From: Clitoria ternatea | Taxonomy: Eukaryota > Streptophyta > Magnoliopsida > Fabales > Fabaceae | Direction of reading: 5' to 3' | Assembly (NCBI GenBank): GCA_037962975.1 | Contig: CM075670.1 | Span: 147,254,501 to 147,318,500, forward strand | DNA length: 64,000 nt | Shown: positions 10,415-22,673 of the stretch, piece after piece | Layout of the letters: each line of letters begins with the position of its first letter | How positions within the stretch are numbered: the stretch's first letter is position 1 | Translations under genes and position numbers: made by a program | Notes under the pieces: model-generated | Database searches by the model: none | What the model was told of the DNA's origin: nothing | The model's input: the letters and a program-made list of their open reading frames with translations, nothing else

Positions 10415-13400
10415 TGTAACACCCTAATTTAACAAAATGAATTAAACCCAAGGACGGGAAAAATTTTCCAAGATTAAGTAAACCAAATAGACTATAAGGC
10501 AACCGGATAACAAAAGGGGCGGAGTGCAAGGAAGGACAAGGGAAATGAGAGATCATCCACACGCATATGGCAAATAACAGAAGGCTAAGACTGGAACCGG
10601 TTCATTTGGTTTAGTGTAACACACCAGCGCCAGGGCGGATTACATAATATCGTTGACTCACTCAGGCGGGGTCTGATACCGCCTGGGCGGGGTATGGTAA
10701 TGCAGCGGCGGATGGAGGGGGATTCATAAAGAACACCCCATATCGGTCCTCACTTGTCTTCTCGAAGAGGATCCACAAAGAAAGCTTTTCCACGAGTAAC
10801 ACTAGTCAAACAGTAGAAAGAAATAGGTAAGGGGAAGGAGAAGGGAGATGTACATGTGCAGTAGTGGATTGTGGAGGAAAGAGGGGCCCGAACTCATTTC
10901 GCCCAACTTGACTAGATATGACAACGCCTGGGCGGACTCAACCACAACGCCCAAGCCGGGGTCAACATCATTGTCGGGAACGCATTAGCGTCACAACGGA
11001 GAGGAAGGGTAATTGGGCGGTATCCCACTCTGACAACTACTCGCTTCAGCGCGAGTCCTCACGCTTGGGCGAACTGCTCTAGTACCTCGGGCGAGGTATG
11101 ACTCCGCCCAAGCGTATCCGACATAAGTCTTCCTAGTCCGTACTCGCTGGAGCGAGTATATTGCTCGCTGGGGCGAGGGAACTTCACTCGGGAATACAGA
11201 CTCTCCCCCACTCGGGTTTTACTTATATTTCTCACTCAGTGGTCATCTCTCTCACCATCACTCAAGGATTTCACTCGTTTCTTACTTGAGGTACGTTTAG
11301 GACCTATTCGGAGTACTCATAGCTTATTACTCGGGAAGATCTCCCACATCGATCCCCACTCAGGGTTGCATACTCCCATTTACTCAGATCGTTTAAGACT
11401 CTCTTCCTAGAGACGATTTATAATTCACTCTGTCTTGGCCATGGTATGCTAAATCATGTTGTCCCTGTGTATCCATTAAAGCACAAGTATAAAATAAGGT
11501 AGCACATAGCATGTCACACACGAAACCATACATATATATATATAAGAGCGTATGTTAACATTTACAAACACAAAATCGGATTCCTCTTTGACCATAAGGT
11601 TCTATTTGTCCAAAACACTAACATCCGGCATGAACCGGTCAGAGCTTAATCTAACTTCGCATTAATTAAGCCTTCCTAATGCATCAACACTTCACTCAGC
11701 GTTCCAGCTCTGCTTCTGATCCTCATCTCGAGAGACATTTAGTGAAAAATGGCCACTGCAGGGGTGAGCATCTTAGATTTTAAATGATAGATACCGACTC
11801 AGGTTATCTCCCAATTATACAACAATACATATACGTACAAACACGATTGTAACAGAGCAACATCCATTAGCCAAGGCATATATACATAACTCTTACCGTT
11901 CGATATTCACCAATCCTCACTCGGCTGTACTCATAACATTTTCAATGACACAGATACGCTTGCATACATATATACATATATTCATGAAACAGTTTTCATT
12001 CAGCATCCAAGGCACGTACACACGGAATGGATCACTCGGCATACACATTCATTATCCTCATACACCATATCAAATGCATAATCAGATTTCAGTCAATAAC
12101 ACATACACGGAGCATTCACTCAGTCCTACGCATTCACCCATTCACTTACCACTCAGCATACCTAGCCAATTCCAAACAACATTAACAGTAGTAACAATAT
12201 TAACAGTAATAAGCACATAAGGTTTCACTCGGTTCCGCATCGTGTGTATCGGTTAGACGTTGCAACGTAGGCATCTTAGCCTTTTTATACATAGCTCTCA
12301 GCTATCAAATCAGCTCCCAGCTGCTTGGCCGTTTTACGGGTACCCAACCGTTTGCCCACAGGTGACACCAACGCTCTCAGCGCCAACGGGGGTGTTCACT
12401 GGCAGCCCGAGTCCCACTCAGGGCTACCCTGAGTCTCACTCAAGGATTTTGCAGCGTCTCACACTGGATGACCGAAGGTAGTGTCCCACACTACGTGCTC
12501 CCAGCACAACGCATCTCATGCGCCACACGCGGATTCGACACACAACATTCGTTTCACACATGCATTCTCTTATTCAAGCACACATATCATGCAATCGGTA
12601 ATACACATCATCATAATTCAGCATGTCAGTTTAACACATATAGCCTTCATGCAATCCATTATCATTCCATTGTAACGTATGAGTCCCATGCAATCGGTAT
12701 CAATCCATATCAAGCATCCATAAATATTTTTGTTCAATCAAGTGTGACATGCAATCGGTTTACAACACCATTTAACCTTAAACAACGCATGCATCATTAT
12801 GAAAATCACAAGTTCACTCAAGCATTTCAAGTCATCACAACATAACATGCAATGGGTGTAGGACAGTGTCAGAACCCGGTTAAAGCAGGCATTTCCTGTA
12901 CGCAAACAAGTTCATTAAAGCATTCATATCAACACATGCATTTATAAGAAAGATGCTAACATGCAACACTCATCTTTCACTCGTCATGCAACTGGGCTGT
13001 ACACACTCGCATGCAACACAACACACAATCAGAGCACGGATATAGCAAGCATCAGCACTTGGAACCTGTTCATAACCCATGCATTTAAGATAGAAGATAC
13101 TCCCCCTACCAATTACAAAACTCCGAGGGATTTTTCTGCTTGATTGGTGGTTCTCCTCCTTGCTGCTTCACTTGGCACCTCCTCTGGAGTGCTACAGTCT
13201 CCTGCGAGTAATGTAGGGGTATTTTTGCTTCTTCCTTGGCGATCGTCCCTTCCCGTGTGGGGAAGTTCCACTCCACTGCAGCACCGTCACCTTGGCTCTC
13301 GAAGCAGGAAATGGACTGGAGGGCAGAGAAGGAGAGAGAGAAAACAAGAGAAAAGAAAAACGAAGAAGGAAGTTCGTAGGGGTTCTCCGCGTGAAGAGCA

Positions 13401-13596
13401 TGGCCATCACCCGTATAAATACTCGCGCGGAGAACAGGATGGTGGGATGGGGAAATGTGAAGAGATAATCCTGCCCATGCCACCTTGTCTCCACGTTAAT
13501 CACCCTATTCCTTCTAGTTAATTAAATTAAGGGAAGTGTTAACTTGTTGACTTTTCATTTAATTCGGTTGCTTATAATTAAAATGGGGATGTTACA
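10415..13596 (-). repeat. 5' LTR of element A
   Basis: This is the second 3182-bp LTR copy, the same length as 2468-5649. Differences seen in the first 600 bases are scattered single-base changes, mostly transitions (for example near 10608, 10655, 10704 and 10753). Inside both LTRs, at the same offset (5467 and 13414), is TATAAATA on the plus strand, antisense to the element. Confidence 0.95.
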
Positions 13597-13601
13597 TTGA
13601 T
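13597..13601. repeat. Target-site duplication of element A, right copy
   Basis: TTGAT, matching 2463-2467. Confidence 0.93.
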
Positions 13602-14529
13602 GATGTTGGCCCATTATGGCGATGTGATAGATACGTGTTGGCCCATTGTGGCGGTGTTATAGATGTGTATATGCTTGCTTTGCTATGATTTGATGAATAA
13701 GTATAAAATGAATATATACATTGTTGAATTAATAAATCTATGATGATTATTGATGAGTTTAGCAAAGCATACATGATGTTGATATGCATATGCACGTAAT
13801 TTCAATTGTATTCATATCATCATTTGAAATGTATAACTCACTCTCCCATGTGGTCTACTTTTTAGTATTGATACAGGAAAACCATGGGATGAGAACGCTT
13901 ATGAAGTAAAGCTTTTGGGAAGGTAAATAGTTGTAAAGGAATGCCTTGGCCGGCAGCGTTGTAATTTAATGTGTTATGTATATGATGAATAATGTGATAT
14001 TGTAATTATTGATATTGATGGACAAACTGTGAATATAAATATACACTTGGATGATGTACTAATAGTGGAGATATATGAATTTGAGGTTGGGCTAGTTATG
14101 GTCGATTGGGAATATGGATATTGGTGATGTGTGTTGCATAACCATATAGATAAGTATATACTTATATCTTAGACATTGCATGCTTATGTGATTATGTAAA
14201 ATGATGATGGTTATATATTAGGCTTACCATATGCCGTTGCATGCTTGTCGAGCCTTTTCTCATATCTTCATATATGGGACTAGGCGTGTGCCTGGTATAC
14301 ACATTTTTCTTCCGCTGTAAACTCTGTTATTTTTGTATACCGAATGGGCAAACTATTTCTCGATCCAGTTATAGGTTATTTAATCTTACTCTTTGGTTTT
14401 CTGTGATTCGGGTCTTGATGTGGTCATGGTGGAGACTTGGAAATATTATCAAGCATGAAAAATTTATTCACATTTTTGTTAATTATGACAATTACATTGG
14501 GATTCGAGTACAAAAAATCAGTGGTGTTA
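13602..14529. repeat. Continuation of the old LTR-like repeat that hosts element A
   Basis: Together with 1-2467 this was one sequence before element A inserted: the phrase GATGTTGGCCCATTATGGCG after A echoes GATGTTAGCCCATGGTGGC just before it. It ends with GTGGTGTTATA at 14519-14529, which resembles a decayed GTGTTACA LTR terminus, directly before the copia-type insertion. I see no gene; the 99-codon frame at 14241 has no recognisable content. Confidence 0.4.
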
Positions 14530-14534
14530 TAGAC
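14530..14534. repeat. Target-site duplication of solo LTR, left copy
   Basis: TAGAC, repeated at 15795-15799. Confidence 0.85.
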
Positions 14535-15794
14535 TGTTAGGGAATTCTATTAGGGTCAGGCAGCGAAAACACAAAGGATTCCCAAGAAAGAATTGCAAAC
14601 ACATATGTCTCAAAGCATTATGCTAAATTAAAATTTTAATTAGGGTTTACCTCTTGTAGACGCAGAACAATATCCTCGATCGAAGCAATTGTAGCTTCGC
14701 CCTTAGGAGTCTACACGAGCACTCCCACCAGAAAACTAACGATCCGAATGCTAGTACGGAATTTTAGTGTAATCTAATTTCTGAGCACCAGCCTATGAGC
14801 ATCTCATGCTCTATATATAGGCCTAGGTCTTGACCTGAGCTCTCATTAAACATTGGGCTCCTGACTCATTCTAAATGAGTTAGGCCCAAATAGTTTTATT
14901 TCCAGTCCAACTAAAATAAAACTATACTCTGGTGGGCTTACTCTATGTGTGTGACCCTATAGGTAAAATATTCGGTTATATTAATAATAAACTATTTTAT
15001 TATTAATATAAAATAAGAGCAGTATCTAGCAATACATCATTATGTCCGAATATTATTTATCATCGACATGACCTATAAGTGATAATTATTTTATATATCT
15101 ATTCCTTTTGTCACGATATCTAATTGGGCCCAAGGCATGGTCGTCGTCATCCTTGTATGGCCTAATTCATTTTACTTGATACCAGAGTAGACTTTATAGA
15201 ATAAATATCTAATATTTATTTGTCCTAGCATGGCCATGCATTTCATTAGTCTCACTCCATCAAATGGCCCATAGATATCACTCCTGTCACATAAGAGAGA
15301 CAAATTCCATCTACATCACTCACATCCCTCTGCATAATTTATCTATTGCCTAATCACAATATTTATGGTCATCTTATTACAGATAACGTTTGATTATATT
15401 AAAACAATAAACTCCTTATGTAGGAATCGTAGTGACTTCAGGTCGAAGGACTACATACCATTATCACATTAAGAATCGTTTATGACACTCATGTAACGAT
15501 CCATGCAACGTTCTCATGGTGGGTCTGTCCAGTACAACATTACTCTTAATGTGTACCCGTGTAAAGACTTGATATCATATATCCATGATTTGTGAGATCA
15601 AATCATCAGTACATTCACACACTAATCTTAATGTATTTACATGTCCCCATGTAAATACTTGATTAGGGACGTTTTAGGAATAATTCTCATATGACCTATT
15701 ATTCCAGGATAAATAGCAGTCTAAAACTGAAAATACTAATTTTATTAATAAGTTAAAATTGATACATTAATAGCTCGTAGTGCATACACCAACA
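14535..15794 (-). mobile_element. Solo LTR, probably Ty1/copia
   Basis: This is a 1260-bp unit starting TGTTAGGGAATTC and ending TACACCAACA, flanked by TAGAC on both sides, with no internal region. On the minus strand it reads TGTTGGTGTATGC at its start, and near its end it has the CTTTGTGTTTTCGCTGCC phrase that I associate with the 3' end of plant copia LTRs. I therefore place it on the minus strand. It contains a TATATATA run at about 14813-14820. Solo LTRs arise by recombination between the two LTRs of one element. Confidence 0.8.
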
Positions 15795-15799
15795 TAGAC
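15795..15799. repeat. Target-site duplication of solo LTR, right copy
   Basis: TAGAC, matching 14530-14534. Confidence 0.85.
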
Positions 15800-16416
15800 C
15801 TCCTGTGCTTTCTTTTGTAGTGTTCTTTATTTACGTGTTCTTACGCTTTTCTCTAGTGTGCCTACACGTGTGCCTATGTTTTTCTTTCTCAAAGTCAGCT
15901 TGTAATAACCGTTGTTATGCTTCTCTGTAGCGTGCTTACGCATCTTCTCTATTAGAAATAAGGTAGGGAGTCAGAGTTTAAACGTTCCGATGCTTCTCTG
16001 TAGCGTGCCTACACATGCATTCAATTAGAATTAGGTATGGTATTTTTCTCTTGAGTGTGCCTACGCTCCAATAAAGCGTGCTTACACTTGTCTTCTGTTA
16101 AGTTGAACGCTCTAATGCTTGCATCAAGTGTACTCACGCTTGGGTTGAGTGTACCTATGCTGGTCTTTTGACTATAAGTATATGTTCCAACATAGGAACC
16201 CTAACCCCATTAGTTGTTATGTAGTTTTTTTACCCCTTTTCAATTGAAACGGTCATAGCTCTTCAATTCTTTAAATTGGTAACGGTTTTTTTCATTTTAC
16301 TATCATTAATTTCACTTAACCATTTCAATTTACTGTAACCTTTTCAATTATCACCTTTCACCTTACCTTTTCATATTTTACCCACCATTTCATTGTTCTT
16401 GTACCTTTATATTTCC
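15800..16416. repeat. Non-coding repeat with AGCGTGCCTACGCT-like phrases
   Basis: From about 15850 to 16170 the phrase GTGTGCCTACGC or GCGTGCTTACGC recurs, often preceded by TTCTCTGTA. The phrase is roughly self-complementary (AGCGTGC against TACGCT). No gene is visible. The region leads into the TATA box of the decayed gene that follows and looks like the promoter half of an old retroelement. Confidence 0.4.
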
Positions 16417-16424
16417 TATATATA
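16417..16424 (+). promoter_or_regulatory. TATA box upstream of the decayed gene
   Basis: TATATATA lies about 20 bases before the first ATG at 16445. That is tight: transcription would begin at or just after this ATG, so the ATG at 16495 may have been the working start. Confidence 0.4.
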
Positions 16425-16444
16425 GTGTATTGCATTTGCTTGTC

Positions 16445-17803
16445 ATGGCATCAAAGCCTTCCCGCTCCATTCACAAAGCTGAGAAATTAATCAAAATGGA
16501 GCAAGCAAAGGCATCCTGGAAGATAAGGGAAAGGGGGTAGCCACTGCTAGCACCCCTACTTCCCCTCTTCCCATTAAGAAGAGGAAGTCTGAAAAAGGGG
16601 AGAAGCGTTCTAAGTGTCATGAAGATTTTGATTGGAAGCGCTTTAGAGATTCCAAGGCTACAGAGAACTATGAAAGAAAGTTCAAGGAGAGAGAAGCGAT
16701 AAGGGATAAAGTAATGTTGCTGAGTGAGGAGGATTTCCCTGACCCCACTGTGAGGGTTGTCATGTTTGCTAGAGGTTGGTAGAATTTCAATAAGGTTTTA
16801 GGTCATGGCTATCAGGAACTCACTAGGGTGTTCTATGCCAATTTAAGGGTCGATGATAGTGATGATGATGCCCCCTATTCTTCCTACCTCAGGGGTGTTG
16901 TCATCCCACTTTCTAGTGAAATTCTTAATAAAGCTCTAAGATTGCCTATGGTGGAAGATGAGAGTATAAGTACACAAGGATTCTGAATGGAGTTTTATTG
17001 GAAGTGGGTTCTGATTTGAGGAAAAAGGTCTTAGAAGTGTGCTGCAAAGAGGGGACCTCCTATGAAACTAATGTTGGGGGTGCTCTAAAATTTGTAAGGA
17101 AAACTACTCTTCTTGATGTGCCTATGATTTGGTGCCAATACTTGCTCTCTTCACTGCAACCAGTGGCTTATGCTACTGTAATTACGGTGAAAAGATTGGT
17201 CTTTATTTAATATTTAATACAGGAATTGTATATGGATTTGGGTGATTTAATTTTGTTTGAAATGATTAAGGCCCATGAGAAATTTGCCAAATTGCCATAC
17301 TATTCTATCATTTCACTTTTGGCCAAGAAAAATCCTGTGAAAGTGTAGGAGGAAGAGTTTACTAAAGTTAAAATGGAAATGGCTTTGGATCATGCCTGGG
17401 TGAGGGATAGATTGATCAATATATCCCCAAGGAACCCATATGCTCTAAGCCTAAATCAACCAAACCATCTTCTTCTAATCAAGAATAATCCTCTGCTTCA
17501 ATCCTCACCATTATTTTGAGTGAGTTACAGGCAATGAAGAAGATGCAGCTTGGGACTTATGATCTGATGATGAACCTTGATATGCTATTGAAGAAGATGA
17601 CCACTGCCATGAATTTGGACGCTACTGAGGAGATAGGGATTCAAACTAATAAGGTCAATGGTTGGCGTCTATCGGCTTCACCATTCCTCTAATTGGTACA
17701 CCCTTAAACATAGTTTCCACCACATGCTGATTAGGCTGATTTTGAGCAGGAAGTTGATGAAGAGATGGTTGACATTACTGAAGAGGGAGATGCTGTGGAA
17801 TAA
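16445..17803 (+). pseudogene. Decayed plant-specific retroelement gene (similar in kind to the antisense gene of element D)
   Basis: A once-coding region can be followed through several frame changes and stops. It opens with MASKPSRS and a lysine-rich stretch, is interrupted by a frameshift near 16520 and shows WKRFRDSKATENYERKF and LTRVFYANL. A SSYLRGVVIPLSSEILNKAL stretch follows and then, in another frame, the open segment from 16998 containing LDVPMIWCQYLL and AYATVI. It ends with an acidic EEGDAVE before TAA at 17801. The order 'FYANL ... S-Y-RG-V-P ... near-invariant hydrophobic helices' is what I know from plant proteins labelled 'putative plant transposon protein', which are carried by some gypsy elements. 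I cannot assign it to a particular element. It is plainly non-functional. Confidence 0.55.
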
Positions 17804-18588
17804 ATTAGGAGTTTTTAGTTTGTTTCCATTATAGTTCAGTTTAGACTTGATCATTTCTGTTTTGGGGTTATAACCTTTGAATTATTGTTTTTTGTTTCAT
17901 TATTTCATTACAATTTCCATTTTCAATTTCCTGTTCCACATTATTTGTTTGGTTTCCATGTTATTTGTTTTTTCTTAATTCGCCATTGTAATATCTAGTC
18001 ATCACCGGAAGCTACCCACGGGCATGCCTATACAGGTAAAAGGGGATGTTCTTTTGGTTTTTACTTTTTACTCATTGATGGTTATTCTAAAAAAATAATA
18101 ATAATGCATAGGAGAAGAATAATAAGACTATTGTATCTCTAAGTCTGCAATGATTTTTCCTAGGTAATTGCTTGAATATAATTACTCATTGTGCTAAAGA
18201 TTATGGGAATTTGAAGGACCATTCTTGGCATAATCTGTGTAGTGTATTTTGAAAACCTAGGATGATAATTTGATATTGTTGCATTATTCTATGTCTGGGG
18301 ATGTGTTCATTAATGCTCAAGATTACCCCTATAATGAGATTTATGCTTTGATTTTCATGAGTGTACTTAACAGCAATATGGCAGAACTTGTATTTCTCCT
18401 TGCTTATGCATATCATAATTAGCACATGGAAATGATAAAGGCCTCATTTCTATGTAATAGTTAGAGCCAAATATAGCCTACCTAGTGTATATTTAACCAG
18501 TTGACCTTAATGTTTGAGCCTGAGACTTTTTTATTCAATAATAACACCTACATTACAAACCTGAATTCCTGAGAAAAACCATGTATTA
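17804..18588. other. AT-rich non-coding stretch
   Basis: I see no gene, repeat boundary or RNA gene. The 74-codon minus-strand frame at 18201 has no recognisable content. Confidence 0.5.
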
Positions 18589-18665
18589 TGTAACACCCTC
18601 GGTTAAGTAGGATAAACCCTTCTGTTGGGTTATCCTACTTAACTAAGAGGATTTATATTCTTTTC
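18589..18665 (-). repeat. Fragment of an LTR end related to element B, with hairpin
   Basis: TGTAACACCCTCGGTTAAG matches the outer end of the element B LTR (TGTAACACCCTCGGTTAGA). The next 45 bases match it loosely up to AACTAAGAG, then similarity stops. It contains an almost perfect inverted repeat, GGTTAAGTAGGATAA against TTATCCTACTTAACT. Confidence 0.6.
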
Positions 18666-20456
18666 ACAAGCGCACCAATCATTAAATTTGTAATATATTT
18701 TATCATCCCACAGGGATTGAGGTAATTACCGCAATCTTGGAATAGCACAAGCTGAACCAGAAAAATACAGTGTAAGATTCATTCTATTTTTGTTGTTTTT
18801 ATACTTTTTATGTTTTTGTATTTTCAGAAACAATAGAAGAGATGAAGTCTAAATAATAGAAGATAGGTTAGGATTACTTCAGCTTACAACTTTATCAAGG
18901 AACATGCAAATGAGGTTCAATTAAGCTTCAGATGCAAGAAGACAATTCACAGTTGGTGAATCCCTAATTCCTTAGGTGACTAACACTAATTTCTAAGCAT
19001 TAAACCCTAATCCCTTAGGTGTTCAGTGACAGAGAAATCTAATGTGAAATTGGGGATTGAACCCTAACTATTCACCTACTTACTAGGCCTGAATTAGTTA
19101 GGAAGCCAAAAGTTACCAAAGCCTCAACCATGATTCCTCACTGGTGAAATTCTTCATTTGAATCTGAATTTGTCAATTCAGCAGAGTAGATCCACTTCTC
19201 AACTTGTTCTTCTCTTGCTTCAGAAGATAATTTCCTCAATACAGCTTCAAGATTCCATCAGAAGCTTCAACAATCCCAACCCTAGGGGTTTAAAAACCCA
19301 TGGAAATGGATTCAGTCGAAGGAATCTGGAGAGACATGGACGAGAGAGTTTAGGGAGAAAAAAGAATTAGAGAGAGATTAGAAATAAGAAAATGAATCGT
19401 GATTGAGTGCCTTGCTGCATGTTGTGTTTCTTCCTTTTATGTGAATGCATGGTTACTTCACGCTTGAGTGTGGAGCTCTCTCGCTTGAGCGAGGTGCATG
19501 TGTCTTCGCTTTATGCAAATGTCCTCACGCTTAAGCGTGATCATGGATATCCTACACCTGATCCTGCAATATGCAAACAAATAAATGCCTAGCATATGTA
19601 CGTTGGCTTTCTAGCATATGTATGCTAGGTTAATAAATTTACAAATAAACATATTTCCTTATATACTTTATATACTTATCTTTTTAACCATTTTCTTGCA
19701 CAATTGAAACACTTTTGAATTAAATAATTAGAACAAGAAATAATGACAATTTATTAAATAATAATGCTAAACTTAACAATATTTACAAGATTAAGTTAAA
19801 TTAAAGATGAATTTATTAAGTCTTTTCAAGACTTATCACATCTCCAAAGTTAAAGCTTGCTTGTCCTCAAGCAAGGACTCAGATTAATTAAATCAATTAC
19901 ACTTACTCAAGACAATCAGCCTTGCCTTAACTTAATTCATACCATAATTATTGAATACCATTCATGCTTTCTTTTCGTAAATTCTGAAAATATAATTACT
20001 CACACTTCCTTTGGGAACAAGCTGGTGATGCTTTCCTCGCATGAATCAGTGTTTCACTCTTTTTTCAGTGTATAAGGTCAATTGTATGCACTCATTACCT
20101 GCATAATTACTAGATCAACATAGGCTTGTAACAGTTCTAAACATCATGACATATAATAACACAATTGGATCAATAAGGATTTTTTAAGCTTGTAATGGGG
20201 TTAGGCTACAGGCTCCATTTTTGTTTTTCTAGTTAGTGTTAGGTTAAAAGATATGCCCACTGATGCCTTGCCTCAATCTTACTTAAATGCCTTTACTAAC
20301 CAGCTCTTTTGCTTTTATTTTTCTCAAATGAAGGATAACTCAACTGATTGTGGTGCTTTGCACCTTCTCCTCTTTCAGTCATTTGGACTCTTTGTTTCTT
20401 TCTTTTTTTCTCTTTCATTCATCATTTTTTCTCAATACCATTTTCCTTATATATAG
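18666..20456. repeat. Old undefined repeat hosting element C
   Basis: This is non-coding. Positions 19450-19545 carry CGCTTGAG and CTCGCTTGAGCGAG phrases. Around 19855-19890 is AGCTTGCTTGTCCTCAAGCAAGG, a style repeated after element C near 51432 (CTTGCTAGTCCCTAGCAA). The sequence continues at 51300 after element C. I cannot name the family. Confidence 0.4.
20452..20456. repeat. Target-site duplication of element C, left copy
   Basis: TATAG before the TGTGAACACC start of element C; repeated at 51295-51299, directly after the GTCGCGACA end some 31 kb away. Confidence 0.92.
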
Positions 20457-22665
20457 TGTGAACACCTATTTCGGTCCGGTCAATTTTCACCAAGAATGGG
20501 GAATTTTCATCATTGTCTTAGGCTCCTATTAGTATCCATGAGTGAAAAGAATTCTCAAAAAAAAAATCTAAGTCGGAAATGATCATTTCCGATTCAGAGG
20601 ACTCGGAACGATCATTTCCGAGTAGGGGTCTCAGCTGGAGACGTTGCCGAGTGGAATACTTCATTGATAAAGTTGAATCCAAGTGGAAGGTTCCCTATCA
20701 AAGCCATTCCGAGTGATAAATGGCTAACTCTGTTGGAGGATCAATGCTGGAAAGGATTGCTGATTGAAGAGAATCCGAGTGGGAGCTTTCTGATTGCAAC
20801 TAATCTGAGTGAAAAAATGCTGATTGAAGTGAATCTAATTGGGGAATAAGTGTTTTTCTGGGCAAAACTGTCTCCGAGTGTTGGACTCCTGAGTGGACTG
20901 TCTCAGGGACTGTTGTCCGACAAGGAATGAGTCTCTTCTGGGCCGATTCGCAAATTTCAATCCCAATACCTGAGTGAGCACCCTTCTGATTGAAGTGTAA
21001 AGGCCGAATCCTGAATGAATCCAAGGGAAAGATTGACAATGGAAGATATTCTGATTTAAAGGAAGGTCGACTCCGAGTGGTTACACCCGGAGGATTGTTG
21101 AAGCTGAGATGTAAATTCTGATTGGAGCATGAGGCCGACTCCGACTGAGTTGGAGAAGAGAGCTGTATTTTCGAGCAAAGCAAGGCTCGGACCTGTGATG
21201 AACTTCTAAGTAAGTGCATCTGAAGGAAACCATTCTGAAGATGACTCCCAAGTGAGTGCACCGAACAAGCTGATCGCCGAGTGAAAGCCATTCCTGATTG
21301 GAAAAGTAAGGACGAGTGAGTGCACCGAATAAGCCGATTGCCAAATGAAAGCTATTTCTGATTGGAAAAGAAGTAATGGTCAGATTTTCAAACGGAAGGA
21401 AGGATTGACGACTGAAGGAAATTTTGAGTGAAAAGCCAGTTGGATTTCCGACTGAAGAAAGAGTCTACTGAATGACTCCCAAGGAAATCCGAGCAAGTTT
21501 TTCCGAGTAATTCAATCCTTGAGAAATAGCCGAGTGAAAAATTTTAGGAAATGCCGATTGGATCGTTTCAATCAGTGCCGATTGAATCATTTGAATTTCT
21601 TCCAAGTCACCTTTCAGCCAGCTTCCGAGTCCTCTTCAGCCAGATTCCGAGCCACACTTCAGACGGTACTGAGTCACTCTTCACTTATCCCATCAAACCA
21701 CAACAGCCGAGTAGAATACTTCTGAAGTTCCGATTGAGTCAATTAAAAAAGGACTTCCAGACGCTCCTGACTGAATCAAGAAAAGAGACCGAGTGAATAC
21801 TTTAAACAGAAGTGCCACCGAGTGAAAGCAACAAAAGTCCTGAGTAATGTTTCTCAAAAAACTATTTCTGAGTCAATAAGCTGCGAATTCAATCCCACAC
21901 CGAATGAAAGAGGTCGGATCCGACTTGTGTATTCCAGCTTTCACTCAGCCTTCTATATGAGGGCATTTATTCTTCTCGGATTGATTTCCACTCAGTCTTT
22001 TATATGAGCAGATTGATTCCACTCGGTCTTCTGCGTATGTGTATGAGGGTGGATACCGAATGAGTCATTCTTCAGTCAGCACAGAGTCTTCTTCAACCGG
22101 TTCTGAGTTACATTTCAGTCAGCACCTGAGTGAGTCCCTTTTCAGTCGGTACCGAGTCCCTCTTCAGTCAGTTCTGAGCCGCTTCTTAATCAGTACCGAG
22201 TGAATCCCTTTTCAATCAGTTCCGAGTTACTATTTGCTCAGTTTCGATTGAATGTTTCGATCATTCGTCCATACTCTTCACTCGTCCCTTCCTCACAGCA
22301 AGAACACTGACCAGTTCCTTCCAGCAATCCAACCCCTCAACAACACCGACCGGCTTTCACTCGGTCTGGTGTACAAAATCACCTTTTTTTTCACTCGGTA
22401 TTGTGCATAAAAAGTACCTTTTCCACTCGGATTCTGGAGAGAAAGTGAAATCCGAGTCAGATTCCACCAATTGCGCATGCTGATATGGATTTCCACTATC
22501 CAAGTGGATCCTTAAATCAAGGGAGGCGGCTCACAACAAGACAGGAGGAAAATAATAAAAATTCCCACCAGCCTCCATTATTGTCAAGATCCAGGCTGTA
22601 TCCAAGTGGGGCGGCTGACAAGAACAAAAATAATAAAAAACCTCACTAGCCACCATTCCCCATTT

Positions 22666-22673
22666 CTATAAAG
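22666..22673 (+). promoter_or_regulatory. TATA box of element C 5' LTR
   Basis: CTATAAAG lies about 2.2 kb into the LTR, 60-70 bases before the pyrimidine-rich leader. The 3' LTR has a TATAAATA at the equivalent place (49800), which supports it as the element promoter. Confidence 0.6.

Larger units (their letters stand above)
2468..13596 (-). mobile_element. Element A: Ty3/gypsy chromovirus, Tekay/Del type, full length
   Basis: This is a complete LTR retrotransposon of 11,129 bp read from right to left. It has two 3182-bp LTRs with TG...CA ends, a 5-bp target duplication (TTGAT), an initiator-Met-tRNA primer site, a purine tract, and gag, protease, RT, RNase H, integrase and chromodomain in that order. 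The gene order and the C-terminal chromodomain place it in the Tekay/Del group of chromoviruses. The LTRs are of identical length and, in stretches I compared, differ at scattered single bases that are mostly transitions, so the insertion is fairly recent. Three in-frame stops mean this copy cannot make a full polyprotein. It inserted into an older LTR-like repeat. Confidence 0.95.

Noticed and set aside
14241..14540. 99-codon hydrophobic frame as a membrane protein
   Set aside because: It lies at the end of a decayed LTR-like repeat, runs into the copia-type LTR, and shows no family motif.
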